Shown in pieces: positions 1-7,956 of a stretch of DNA of 22,707 bases (the stretch's first letter is position 1; each line of letters starts with the position of its first letter). A model generated the notes under the pieces. The model made no database searches and was not told where the DNA came from. It saw nothing but the letters and a program-made list of their open reading frames with translations. The stretch is from Acidilobaceae archaeon UBA158 (GTDB lineage: Archaea; Thermoproteota; Thermoprotei_A; Sulfolobales; Acidilobaceae): assembly GCA_002506595.1 (NCBI GenBank), contig DAXV01000034.1:1-22707 (forward strand). The letters run 5' to 3'. The position numbers and the translations under genes were made by a program.

Positions 1-6
1 AATTAT

Positions 7-738
7 TTAAAAACTTAAGGTTTTTATTAGATTTGGATCTTTCATTAAAGAAGAACCAATCAAAAATCCATTTGCCCCCTTATTTTTTAACTTCAAAATA
101 TCTTCTTTGCTTTTTATTCCGCTTTCTGCAATTTTTATGTAATTTCCCTTAATTTTAGTTAGCAATTCTTCTGTATTATTTAAACTAACATTTAAGGTAA
201 ATAAATTTCTAGAGTTAATTCCTAACAAATCAATTTTAAAGTCTTTAATTCTTTCAAATTCTTCATAGGTATGAATTTCTACGAGCGTTTCCAATTTATA
301 TGATTTAGCATAATTTATTAATCTATCTAGTTCATCATCATTTAAAATTGAAGAAATCAATAAAATAGCGTCAGCCCCTATACTATAAGCAGTATCTATT
401 TGCCCTTCTGTTACAATAAAGTCCTTCATTAATATTGGTTTATTCGTAATTTCTGAAATTGATTTTAAAATTTCATAAGAGCCTCCAAAATATTTCTCTT
501 CAGTTAAAACACTAAAGCCAGCAACGTAGTTTTCCAAAAACTTTACATAATTATGATAATCTCTATCAGAAATGAAACCTGACGGAGACCTTCTCTTATA
601 TTCAGCAATAATTGGATTTATCCCTTTTTCATATAATTCCATAATTGATTCCTTTAAAGAAGTTAATTTTCTTTTTCTTCCTTCTTTTAGAATTTCCCTT
701 CTTTTAGAATTTTCAACAATTTCATTTAACCAACTCAT
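7..738 (-). CDS. trpC: Indole-3-glycerol phosphate synthase
   Basis: This cytosolic TIM-barrel enzyme closes carboxyphenylamino-deoxyribulose 5-phosphate to indole-3-glycerol phosphate, the step before tryptophan synthase. The 243 residues match the length of single-domain archaeal enzymes. The expected active-site residues are visible: E46 and K48 in AEYKRRSPS, K105 in MKDF, E154 in LVEIH, N175 in GINSRN and E205-S206 in AESGI. The phosphate-binding end GANGFLIGSSLM is intact. The ATG is preceded by gaggtga at good spacing and touches the stop of trpG. It is the last gene of the trp operon, and its stop lies 7 nt from the window edge, so the terminator is not visible. The identification is secure. 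Confidence 0.96.
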   Translation of the reverse strand: MSWLNEIVENSKRREILKEGRKRKLTSLKESIMELYEKGINPIIAEYKRRSPSGFISDRDYHNYVKFLENYVAGFSVLTEEKYFGGSYEILKSISEITNKPILMKDFIVTEGQIDTAYSIGADAILLISSILNDDELDRLINYAKSYKLETLVEIHTYEEFERIKDFKIDLLGINSRNLFTLNVSLNNTEELLTKIKGNYIKIAESGIKSKEDILKLKNKGANGFLIGSSLMKDPNLIKTLSF

Positions 739-1322
739 TATTTCACCTCTAAAAAGTTCTTTATAATTTGCTTTCCATATTGAGTACCAATACTTTCAGG
801 ATGAAATTGTAAACCAAATATTGGGTATTTTTCATGATGTATTGCCATAATTTCTTTGTCTTCTTCCGAAATTGCGTCAATTATTAATGGCTTATTAACT
901 TCATCAATAACTAAGCTATGATATCTAGTTCCATAAATTTCCTTAGGAATTCCTTTAAATATTAAAGAATCATTGTTTAATATGTTTATTTTGCTTATCT
1001 TTCCATGATAAATTTTCCTTGCATTCCTTATCTTTGCATTAAATATGTATCCTATAATTTGATGGCCTAAGCATACTCCTAAAATTGGTATTTTATCACC
1101 AAACTCTTTAATTACATCACCAGATATACCTATATCTTCATTTTTTATTGGTGTACCTGGACCTGGAGAAATTATTATTCTATCTGGATTTATTTTCTCA
1201 ATACTTTCCAATTTTATTTCATCATTTCTCAAAACTATAGGTCTACTTCCTAATTCAGCAACGTATTGGTAAATGTTATAAACAAAGCTATCATAATTAT
1301 CAATAATAAGAGTTAGATCCAT
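738..1322 (-). CDS. trpG: Anthranilate synthase component II (glutamine amidotransferase)
   Basis: This is the class I glutamine amidotransferase subunit that feeds ammonia from glutamine to TrpE for anthranilate formation. The 194 residues contain DNYDSFVYN (8-16), SPGPG (52-56), the nucleophile C84 in GVCLGHQ (82-88) and the His-Glu pair of the triad in FHPES (H174, E176). The ATG overlaps the trpE stop by one base and has an aggtga SD. A para-aminobenzoate synthase role is possible for this family, but the position between trpE and trpC inside a full trp operon makes the anthranilate role far more likely. Confidence 0.95.
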   Translation of the reverse strand: MDLTLIIDNYDSFVYNIYQYVAELGSRPIVLRNDEIKLESIEKINPDRIIISPGPGTPIKNEDIGISGDVIKEFGDKIPILGVCLGHQIIGYIFNAKIRNARKIYHGKISKINILNNDSLIFKGIPKEIYGTRYHSLVIDEVNKPLIIDAISEEDKEIMAIHHEKYPIFGLQFHPESIGTQYGKQIIKNFLEVK

Positions 1323-2497
1323 TATTTTTCACCTATTGCTTCTTTTAGTGCCATTAATTTATATTCTGTTTCAAAAAATTCATTTTCTGGATTAGAATCA
1401 TAAACTATACCAGCTCCTGCCTGAATTCTCATAATTTCTTTGTTTATCAATGCTGTCCTAATAGTAATTGCAAATTCTCCCTCATTTTTATTATAATAAC
1501 CTACGACTCCAGCATATGGACCTCTCTTATATTTTTCCAAATCCTCAATCAAATTCATTGCAAAAACCTTTGGCGCTCCAGAAACGGTCCCAGCTGGAAA
1601 CATAGCCTTAATTATATCCTTTAATCCCTTTCTTTTGTCTAATTTACCAATAACTTCTGAAACAATGTGTTGCACATGACTATACTTTTCTATGTAAAAT
1701 GATCTTGGGACAATAACAGAACCAGGAATAGCTATTTTTCCCAAATCATTTCTTGCTAAATCTAACAACATTAGGTGTTCAGCTCTATCCTTTTCGGAAT
1801 TTAATAGTTCAAACTCTAATTTCTTATCATCATATTCATTTTCACCTCTAGGCCTTGTTCCAGCTATAGGATATGTCTTTATATTATTATCATATTTAAA
1901 AAGCAATTCTGGACTTGAGCCTATTAAAATTCTATCATAAAACTTTATGTAAAAATTATATGGCGAGGGACTTATTTTTCTTAATTTAATATATAATTCT
2001 ATTGCATCTCCATATATTAAATACCTATAAAATCTTGATAAAACTACTTGAAATGCATAGCCTTGATGTATGTAATCCAATATCTTTTTTACTCCTTCTT
2101 CATAAGATTCTTTGTTCAATGATTGATCGTATGGTTTTGTTGATATATTTCCTTTATTAATTTCTTTTTCAAATTCTTTTTTATTAATGTCATTAACGAT
2201 AATTTTATTTTCAGGTATGAAAAATTCAGCATATGGCCATTTTTCAGGTTCTTCATTAATATCCTTTACCTTTTCCCACAATTTTACTGAATCATAGGAA
2301 ATATAACCTAATGCATATTCATTTCCTTTATTAAATTGCTCCATTTCATTTAAGAAATTCTTATCATTACCTTTAAAGTATGATTTCTTACCATAATAAA
2401 TCCTTATTTCATTTTTATTTGAGTCTTCTAATATTGCTAAAAAATCATTTTCATTATCAATAAACCTCATCATATTTTCTAAGCTCTTATAATTCAT
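1322..2497 (-). CDS. trpE: Anthranilate synthase component I
   Basis: This subunit converts chorismate plus ammonia to anthranilate, the committed step to tryptophan. The chorismate-binding domain is complete: QVVLSRFY (150-157), IAGTRPRG (211-218), the DRAEHLMLLDLARNDLG block (237-253), HIVSEVIGKL (277-286), FPAGTVSGAPK (300-310) and the IQAGAGIVYDSNPENEF block (358-374). At 391 residues it is short, mainly because the N-terminal half is reduced. The usual tryptophan-binding LLES motif is represented only by a possible ILEDS (22-26), so feedback inhibition cannot be confirmed from sequence. The start ATG has an aaaggtga SD and overlaps the end of trpF by 11 nt. Confidence 0.95.
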   Translation of the reverse strand: MNYKSLENMMRFIDNENDFLAILEDSNKNEIRIYYGKKSYFKGNDKNFLNEMEQFNKGNEYALGYISYDSVKLWEKVKDINEEPEKWPYAEFFIPENKIIVNDINKKEFEKEINKGNISTKPYDQSLNKESYEEGVKKILDYIHQGYAFQVVLSRFYRYLIYGDAIELYIKLRKISPSPYNFYIKFYDRILIGSSPELLFKYDNNIKTYPIAGTRPRGENEYDDKKLEFELLNSEKDRAEHLMLLDLARNDLGKIAIPGSVIVPRSFYIEKYSHVQHIVSEVIGKLDKRKGLKDIIKAMFPAGTVSGAPKVFAMNLIEDLEKYKRGPYAGVVGYYNKNEGEFAITIRTALINKEIMRIQAGAGIVYDSNPENEFFETEYKLMALKEAIGEK

Positions 2498-3074
2498 TTC
2501 TTATCACCTTTAAAATAAACTCAACCTTTTCTTTGCTTTTCTTTCCTTCCTTTTCTTCAACTCCCCTTGAGATATCAATAAACCCTGGCTCTAGATTTAC
2601 ATAATCATAAATGTTATTTGTATTAATTCCTCCAGCAATTCCTGCTTCTTTGTATTCATTTAACATTGCCTTCAAAACTTCTATATTAGAATTTGTTTTA
2701 TTAAATGAATCTATAAGAATGAATTTTGTATATTTTATTGCTTTTCTAAGATAATTTATGTAATCAAGTCTAGAAGGAACATATAGTATAACTTTTTTGT
2801 TTGTTGTTGTTATCTTTTCAAGTTCTTCATCACTTAATACCCTATGCACTTGTATAAATTCACTTGGCATATTCTCAATTTCATCTATTTTAATACTTGA
2901 CTTTACCATTACAATAGGTACATTAGAAATCTTAATGGCCTCCTTGATTTTATCCAAATCAACAAACCTAGGAGTATTTGGTTCATTTATCATCCCTATG
3001 TAATCAACTTTTAATTCATTAAGAAATTTTACGTCTTCCAAATACTTTACTCCACAAATTTTCAATTTAATCAT
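2487..3074 (-). CDS. trpF: Phosphoribosylanthranilate isomerase
   Basis: This enzyme performs the Amadori rearrangement of phosphoribosylanthranilate to CdRP. The 195 residues form a short TIM barrel with the catalytic cysteine C7 in KICG, QVH (75-77), the probable catalytic aspartate D122 in LIDSF, AGGI (147-150) and a slightly divergent phosphate-binding end, DISRGVE (167-173), followed by GKK. The family's usual DVSSGVE is recognisable here. The gene overlaps trpD by 8 nt and trpE by 11 nt and has an SD-like ggtga upstream. It is more diverged than its neighbours, but the motifs and operon position leave little doubt. Confidence 0.93.
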   Translation of the reverse strand: MIKLKICGVKYLEDVKFLNELKVDYIGMINEPNTPRFVDLDKIKEAIKISNVPIVMVKSSIKIDEIENMPSEFIQVHRVLSDEELEKITTTNKKVILYVPSRLDYINYLRKAIKYTKFILIDSFNKTNSNIEVLKAMLNEYKEAGIAGGINTNNIYDYVNLEPGFIDISRGVEEKEGKKSKEKVEFILKVIRNEL

Positions 3075-4104
3075 ATGCCTTCACCAAAATATTGTTTAGT
3101 TTATCTTTGTTGCCATTATATGAAATCAATTCGCTAAGCCTTTGAGTTAATTTATTTAAAAGCTCTCCAGAAACTTCATAGCCTTCACTTAAAGACTTAA
3201 CTCTATTTATTAGATATAAGCCCATAGCAGTGTTTATTCTTATAAATTTCTCAGCATATTGATCCTTTCCTATGGAAGCTCTTATAGCTCTATAAGCTGA
3301 TTCTTCAGGACTATTTACTGAAATTTTTTCAACATTAAACCTTTCTATTTTAAATTCTTCAGGAGTTATTTCATATCTATCTTCTTTATCGCCTTTAATT
3401 TCTATAACTGTTGTTTTCCCCATAGGAGAAACTTCATCTAATCCTGGTTCCCCTGAAATTAATATTGCCTTCTTATATTTTAGAACTTTAGCTGCCTCAG
3501 CTAGAACATCAATGTATTTATATGGATAAACACCTATTAAAATTGTATCTACATTAAATGGATTAGATAATGGGCCAATTAAGTTAAATATACTTCTTAT
3601 ACCTAATTTCTTCCTTATACCTGCTACATTTTTCATGCTTAAGTGATAACTTTGAGCAAACAGGAAAACAAAATTTGTTTTTTCTAATAATTCCTTTGCT
3701 CTGTTTACATCAATATTAATATTATATCCAATTGTTTCCAAAAAATCTGCGCTCCCGCTTAAACTTGATGCAGCCCTATTACCATGTTTTGCTACTTTAT
3801 AATTATTACTTATTAATATTGATGAAATTGTGCTAACATTTATAGTGTTTAATCCATCACCTCCTGTTCCAACAATATCTAAAGCATTTCTATAATCAAT
3901 TCCTAAAGCATGTTTTCTTAATGATTTAACAAAACCAACTATTTCATCAGCAGTTTCTCCTTTCATCTTTAATGAGACTAGGATTGCTGAAGCAATTGAT
4001 TCATCTATATTTTTATCTAATAGCATATCAGCTAATTCTTCTGCCTCTTCTTGAGTCAAGTTTTTACCATCAGAAATTAATTTTAAATAGTCATTTGGCT
4101 TCAT
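3067..4104 (-). CDS. trpD: Anthranilate phosphoribosyltransferase
   Basis: This enzyme transfers phosphoribose from PRPP to anthranilate. The PRPP-binding GTGGDG motif (near residues 79-84), KHGNR (106-110) and SGSADFLE (116-123) are all present in a protein of about 345 residues, the usual length of the monofunctional archaeal enzyme. I prefer the ATG at 4104 over the TTG one codon upstream, because a gggggatcc SD ends just before it. The gene overlaps trpA by 14 nt and trpF by 8 nt. There is no TrpG fusion, since trpG is a separate gene downstream. Confidence 0.95.
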   Translation of the reverse strand: MKPNDYLKLISDGKNLTQEEAEELADMLLDKNIDESIASAILVSLKMKGETADEIVGFVKSLRKHALGIDYRNALDIVGTGGDGLNTINVSTISSILISNNYKVAKHGNRAASSLSGSADFLETIGYNINIDVNRAKELLEKTNFVFLFAQSYHLSMKNVAGIRKKLGIRSIFNLIGPLSNPFNVDTILIGVYPYKYIDVLAEAAKVLKYKKAILISGEPGLDEVSPMGKTTVIEIKGDKEDRYEITPEEFKIERFNVEKISVNSPEESAYRAIRASIGKDQYAEKFIRINTAMGLYLINRVKSLSEGYEVSGELLNKLTQRLSELISYNGNKDKLNNILVKAYD

Positions 4105-4816
4105 CAAGGATCCCCCTTAATTCCTTAACTAAATTTAATGATGATTCCAATCCTTCAGAATCAATTTTCTTTATAAAAGCAGTTCCAATTGCAATTCCAT
4201 CAGCTCCTGCTTTAATAACACTTTTTATATCTTCATTTGATAATCCGAATCCAACAATTAATTTATTGTTTACCAATGGCCTAACTCTTTTTACTAAAAC
4301 ATCAGGTGAAATAGGTATAGGAATACCAGTTGTAGGCCTAATACCGTAATAAAGAAATATATCGCTATAATTGGAAACCTCTTGTAAAATTTTATCTGGC
4401 ACTGTTGGAGATACAAACATTACATCATTTAATTCGTTTCTTTTCACAAATTCATGGAATTTTTTATAATCATCTATATAATCTATTATTAGATCCGGCA
4501 TTAAAATGCCTGAAAAGTTATTTTTCTTTAGCATCTTTAAAAATTCTTCTAGGTTATTTATGTGATCTTCTAAATATGTCAATGCTAGTGTTGGCTTTTT
4601 TATTAAAAAGCTTAATTTTTCTAATTCTTCTTCTAAATTTATTTTGATTACTTTTTTATAGCTTGATTTTATTACAGGTCCATCGTATTTTGCATTATTT
4701 GTTGGTATGCCTACCTCTAATATATCGCATCCAAACTTTTGAGATTTTTCAATAAATTCTTCAAATGTATCTGCATTAGGATAACCTAGTGTCATATAGC
4801 AAACCAAACAATTCAT
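4091..4816 (-). CDS. trpA: Tryptophan synthase alpha chain
   Basis: The alpha subunit cleaves indole-3-glycerol phosphate to indole and glyceraldehyde 3-phosphate and channels indole to the beta subunit. The catalytic pair is visible as E34 in ILEVGIP and D45 in YDGPVI. The loop GFGLSNEDI and the phosphate-binding GADGIAIGTAF are intact. At 241 residues it is about 25 shorter than bacterial TrpA, as is common in Thermoproteota, and it starts almost directly at the first barrel strand. It overlaps trpB as ATGA and has a strong ggagggtggt SD. Pairing with a TrpB2-type beta chain encoded next to it is expected. Confidence 0.95.
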   Translation of the reverse strand: MNCLVCYMTLGYPNADTFEEFIEKSQKFGCDILEVGIPTNNAKYDGPVIKSSYKKVIKINLEEELEKLSFLIKKPTLALTYLEDHINNLEEFLKMLKKNNFSGILMPDLIIDYIDDYKKFHEFVKRNELNDVMFVSPTVPDKILQEVSNYSDIFLYYGIRPTTGIPIPISPDVLVKRVRPLVNNKLIVGFGLSNEDIKSVIKAGADGIAIGTAFIKKIDSEGLESSLNLVKELRGILDEAK

Positions 4817-6084
4817 GATACCACCCTCCTTGACATAGAATCATAGTTTGTTAGATCCAGAAGGCCGTGACCGCTTAAGTTAAACACTATTGTCTTCTTT
4901 TCATTATTTTTCTTTAATTCCAATGCTTTTTCAATAACTGCCCTTATTGCATGTGAAGATTCTGGGGCAGGTACAATTCCTTGTGTTCTCATGAAAAGCT
5001 TTGCTGCTTCAAATATTTCCTTTTCATTATATTCCTTCCATTTAACAATTCCTTGTTTTATTAATATGCTTAATGTTGGTGCAACTCCATGATATCTTAG
5101 TCCTCCTGAATAAATTGGAGGAGGAACATAATTATGGCCTAATGTTATCATCTTGACTAGAGGAAGCAAACCTGCTGAATCTGCAAAGTCATATTTATAT
5201 TCTCCCTTGCTAAACTTAGGTATCTCTTCACTTCCAACGGCAATATACTCTTCTCCTATTTTATTTCCAATAAAAGGATATGAAAAGCCTCCGAAATTGC
5301 TTCCTCCGCCTACACAACCAATTAATATATCAGCATTTTCTCCAATCATTTCCAATTGTTTCATTGTTTCTAATCCTATAATGCTTTGGTGAAGTATTGC
5401 AACGTCTAAAACGCTTCCGACAAGATATCTTAATTTGTTTTTTAAGGCATATTCTATTGCTTCACTCATAGCAATTCCTAAAGAGCCTGGATGATCTGGT
5501 TTTTCTTTTAATATGTTTAATCCATATTCAGTTAAATTTGATGGGCTTGGATAAACATTTCCTCCATATAAATTCATCAATATCTTTCTCATTGGTTTTT
5601 GTTCATAACTGACCTTTACCATAAATATTGTTGATTTCATATCAAATAAAGATGCTGCAAAAGAAACTGCAGTACCCCATTGACCAGCACCAGTTTCTGT
5701 AACAACATGGTCAACTCCTTCGTTTAGGGCAAAATATGATTGGGCTAATGCTGTGTTTATTTTATGGGATCCAGTAGGAGTATATCCTTCGTATTTGAAA
5801 TAAATCTTTGCTGGAGTGTTTAATGCCTTCTCTAATCCAATTGCTCTAATTAATGGAGTAGGCCTTCCTATTAAGATGTATTTTTCTCTAAGCTCTTCAG
5901 GTATTTTTAGATATCTTTCTACTGTAAATTGCTGCCTAAGTATTTCTCTTGGTAATATTTCGTTTAGCAAATCTATTCTTGAGAAATCTCCATCAGGGGG
6001 ATCCCTTGGAGGAGATAAGGGCACAGGAAGATCAGGTATAATATTATACCAGAACTCAGGAACTAACTCCTCATTACCTACCAT
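4813..6084 (-). CDS. trpB: Tryptophan synthase beta chain, TrpB2 type
   Basis: This PLP enzyme condenses indole and serine to tryptophan. The sequence is of the TrpB2 class, recognised by the N-terminal FWYNIIPDLP and PPRDP, by RQQF, and by the overall length (423 residues from this start). The PLP lysine is K108 in GSHKIN. ETGAGQWG (130-137) and the phosphate-binding CVGGGSN (257-263) are present. An open frame extends to a TTG at 6126, but the family N-terminus begins about here and the TATA box lies beyond 6126, so I choose ATG 6084. Its only SD (6103-6098) is 13 nt away, unusually far, and fits a 4-codon frame at 6092 better. No TrpB1 paralogue is in the window. Confidence 0.93.
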   Translation of the reverse strand: MVGNEELVPEFWYNIIPDLPVPLSPPRDPPDGDFSRIDLLNEILPREILRQQFTVERYLKIPEELREKYILIGRPTPLIRAIGLEKALNTPAKIYFKYEGYTPTGSHKINTALAQSYFALNEGVDHVVTETGAGQWGTAVSFAASLFDMKSTIFMVKVSYEQKPMRKILMNLYGGNVYPSPSNLTEYGLNILKEKPDHPGSLGIAMSEAIEYALKNKLRYLVGSVLDVAILHQSIIGLETMKQLEMIGENADILIGCVGGGSNFGGFSYPFIGNKIGEEYIAVGSEEIPKFSKGEYKYDFADSAGLLPLVKMITLGHNYVPPPIYSGGLRYHGVAPTLSILIKQGIVKWKEYNEKEIFEAAKLFMRTQGIVPAPESSHAIRAVIEKALELKKNNEKKTIVFNLSGHGLLDLTNYDSMSRRVVS

Positions 6085-6092
6085 TGGCGCAC
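6078..6092 (-). CDS. Possible 4-codon leader peptide overlapping the trpB start
   Basis: The bases read GTG CGC CAA TGG TAG, i.e. Met-Arg-Gln-Trp-stop. The SD at 6103-6098 leaves the same 6-nt gap after ggtg that is seen in the two other leaders of this window. The trpB ATG (6084-6082) is embedded in CAATGG, so a ribosome ending this frame would sit on the trpB start. Four codons can occur by chance, and another frame (TTG TGC GCC and onward) is also open. What lifts it above noise is the shared layout and a Trp codon before a trp operon. Expression is not shown. Confidence 0.4.
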   Translation of the reverse strand: MRQW

Positions 6093-6127
6093 AATTACCA
6101 CCTGAATTTTCCAAGATTAAAAACAAA

Positions 6128-6140
6128 TATTTAAATTTTT
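6128..6140 (-). promoter_or_regulatory. Core promoter of the trp operon
   Basis: Read on the minus strand, this is aaaaatttaaata, an archaeal BRE/TATA-like element. A transcript start about 26 nt downstream would fall near 6106, just before the aggtgg SD at 6103-6098. The same 13 nt occur as the shikimate operon promoter on the other strand (6184-6196). This is seen in sequence and not mapped. Confidence 0.6.
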
Positions 6141-6183
6141 CTTAATATTTTATTGTTTAAATAATATATTATATAATAATAGC

Positions 6184-6196
6184 AAAAATTTAAATA
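6184..6196 (+). promoter_or_regulatory. Core promoter of the shikimate operon
   Basis: The sequence aaaaatttaaata is identical to the divergent trp promoter core. The expected transcript start is near 6216-6218, immediately before the SD at 6220-6225. The first cistron read would therefore be the small frame at 6232 and not transketolase. This is inferred from archaeal promoter spacing. Confidence 0.6.
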
Positions 6197-6231
6197 GTGG
6201 GGACATACAAAGAAATGCTGAGGTGGAGTTG

Positions 6232-6276
6232 ATGGAATACCAATGGGGCGAGGGTATGATGCCCAGCCAATACTAG
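6232..6276 (+). CDS. Candidate leader peptide of the shikimate operon (14 aa)
   Basis: A 14-codon frame encodes MEYQWGEGMMPSQY and ends in TAG. It has a gaggtg SD at 6220-6225 with a 6-nt gap, the best-placed translation signal between the promoter and transketolase. Three of its 13 codons after Met are aromatic (Tyr2, Trp5, Tyr14), matching the end products of the downstream pathway. The bases 6220-6243 match 16636-16659, upstream of aspartate kinase, at 20 of 24 positions. A CU-rich stretch (6292-6300) after the stop could pair with the SD region. I read this as a regulatory leader; a function for the peptide itself is unknown. An alternative is that only the RNA element matters. Confidence 0.6.
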   Translation: MEYQWGEGMMPSQY

Positions 6277-6299
6277 ATAAAGGTAATAGTTCTCCTTCC

Positions 6300-7016
6300 T
6301 TGTTTAATTTTGAAAATGTATATGAGAAAATAATTGAGAAAATAACAAGGGCCAATGAATTCTTAAATGATTTCCTTAAGAAAATTAATAATTATCATGG
6401 AGATTCATCAAGGTCTGTATTAAATATATTAATTGCATTATATGATTACTGGATTCCAAAAGGCATTGGATTAGGCATAAATAGGTCTATAATATTAAGC
6501 AAAGGTCATGCGTCTCCAGCATTATATACATTGCTAGCTTTGAATAAAGAAATTGACGAAGAGGAATTAGATACATTTGCAATGCCAAATTCCCGCTTGC
6601 AATCCCATCCAGAAGGAGGGAAAATACCAGGTATATTGTTTTCAACAGGATCATTGGGTCAGGGATTATCTATAGCAAATGGAATTGCATATGCTGCAAA
6701 ATTAAATAATGAAAACAAGGAAATTGCTGTGATATTGGGAGATGGAGAGTTAGATGAAGGACAAGTATGGGAATCAATATCAACTTCTTATTCTTTAAAA
6801 ATAGATAATATTTTAGCAATAGTAGATAGAAACGGTTTTCAATTATCTGGGCCCACTGAAGAAATAAAAATAAAGGAATCTATAAAGAAAAAATTCGAGG
6901 CATTTGGATGGTATGCTATAGAAGTCAAAAATGATGTAAAAGAAATAATCATTGCATTGGATCTCATTTCTGAAATAAAGGGATTGCCAAAAGTCTTAAT
7001 TGTTAAAGGGGATTAA
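6300..7016 (+). CDS. Transketolase, N-terminal (ThDP pyrophosphate-binding) subunit
   Basis: This is the N-terminal half of a split transketolase, which works with the next gene and thiamine diphosphate to interconvert sugar phosphates, here supplying erythrose-4-phosphate for DAHP synthase. Visible motifs are SKGHASPALY (about residue 68), RLQSHPEGGKIPG, STGSLGQGLS, the ThDP/metal motif GDGELDEGQVWE (148-159) and VDRNGFQLSGPT. The usual GHPGGS near the N-terminus is altered to YHGDSSRS. The start is uncertain: TTG 6300 gives a family-like N-terminus but has no SD. ATG 6243 adds 19 non-conserved residues with a CGA codon and overlaps the leader frame. A DXS role is unlikely given the length and the pairing. 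Confidence 0.88.
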   Translation: MFNFENVYEKIIEKITRANEFLNDFLKKINNYHGDSSRSVLNILIALYDYWIPKGIGLGINRSIILSKGHASPALYTLLALNKEIDEEELDTFAMPNSRLQSHPEGGKIPGILFSTGSLGQGLSIANGIAYAAKLNNENKEIAVILGDGELDEGQVWESISTSYSLKIDNILAIVDRNGFQLSGPTEEIKIKESIKKKFEAFGWYAIEVKNDVKEIIIALDLISEIKGLPKVLIVKGD

Positions 7017-7017
7017 A

Positions 7018-7956
7018 ATGAACTTAGTTTATAGTTATAGAGAATCCTTAGGAAAGGCATTAGTAAATATAGGGGAAAAGAAGAAAGAAGTCATCGTTGT
7101 TGATTCAGATGTATCAAAATCTACATATACAAAATATTTTGCAGAAAAATTTCCTAACAGATTTGTTTCTGTAGGAATAAGCGAACAGGATTTGATAGGT
7201 TTTTCCGCAGGATTAGCTTTAGGAGGAAAAATTCCAATTGCAGTTGCATTTTCGATGTTTCTAATGAGGGCGTGGGAACAAATAAGAAATACAATTGCAA
7301 GAGATAAATTAAATGTCAAAATAATAGGTACTCATTCAGGTCTATCAGATTTTTTAGATGGATCTTCGCATCAGGCATTAGAAGATATATCATTAATCAG
7401 GGTTTTGCCAAATTTTACAGTTATTGCTCCATCAGATATAGTATCTACAGAAAAGCTTGTTTATGAAATGGTGGATCATAAAGGCCCTGTGTATATGAGA
7501 ATTGGTAGAGACAATTCACCTAAGATATATGATAATAATGAAGAATTCAAAATAGGAAAATCAAAAACATTAATTGAAGGGAACGATATTTTAATTATAT
7601 CATATGGCCCAATGGTTGAAATATCTAAAGAGGTCGTCAATTTATTAAAGAAAAAAGGGTTAAGCGCTTCACTAATAGATTTATATTCAATAAAGCCATT
7701 TGATGAAGAAAATTTATTGAAAATGGCATATAAATCAAATCTAGTTGTAACTATTGAAGAACATAATGTAAATGGTGGAGTTGGAGATATGATATCATCA
7801 TTTTTATCTTTTAAACTTCCTAGGAGAGTTATTAAAATTGGAATAGAAGATTCTTTTGGAACATCTGCAAGAAACTATTTAGAATTGATTGAGTTTTTTA
7901 GGTTAACTCCTAAGTTTATTGAAGATAAGTTGAAGGTGATTTATGATGAGCTATAA
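7018..7956 (+). CDS. Transketolase, C-terminal subunit
   Basis: This 312-residue protein is the pyrimidine-binding plus C-terminal half of transketolase and partners the preceding gene. The N-terminal region has DSD (29-31) and GISEQDLIG, whose E56 is the glutamate that activates thiamine diphosphate. GSSHQALEDI, VYMRIGRDN and the C-terminal SYGPMVEIS and TIEEHNVNGGVGD blocks are typical. I choose ATG 7018, one base after the previous stop, because aaagggg sits just upstream; a TTG at 7000 is also open. The last codons overlap the DAHP synthase start by 14 nt, so the two are probably translationally coupled. Confidence 0.92.
   Translation: MNLVYSYRESLGKALVNIGEKKKEVIVVDSDVSKSTYTKYFAEKFPNRFVSVGISEQDLIGFSAGLALGGKIPIAVAFSMFLMRAWEQIRNTIARDKLNVKIIGTHSGLSDFLDGSSHQALEDISLIRVLPNFTVIAPSDIVSTEKLVYEMVDHKGPVYMRIGRDNSPKIYDNNEEFKIGKSKTLIEGNDILIISYGPMVEISKEVVNLLKKKGLSASLIDLYSIKPFDEENLLKMAYKSNLVVTIEEHNVNGGVGDMISSFLSFKLPRRVIKIGIEDSFGTSARNYLELIEFFRLTPKFIEDKLKVIYDEL

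Noticed and set aside
4813..6126. trpB starting at TTG 6126
   Set aside because: The extra 14 residues are not family-like, and the start would lie upstream of the expected transcription start and directly next to the TATA box.
6161..6172. 12-bp palindrome ATAATATATTAT as a dedicated operator
   Set aside because: It is pure A/T in a nearly pure A/T spacer, so such symmetry is expected by chance; it is mentioned only as context.
6131..6355. A 74-residue open frame on the minus strand across the divergent promoter region
   Set aside because: It lies over the leader and the transketolase start in the opposite direction, has no recognisable domain, and its composition is that of an antisense shadow.
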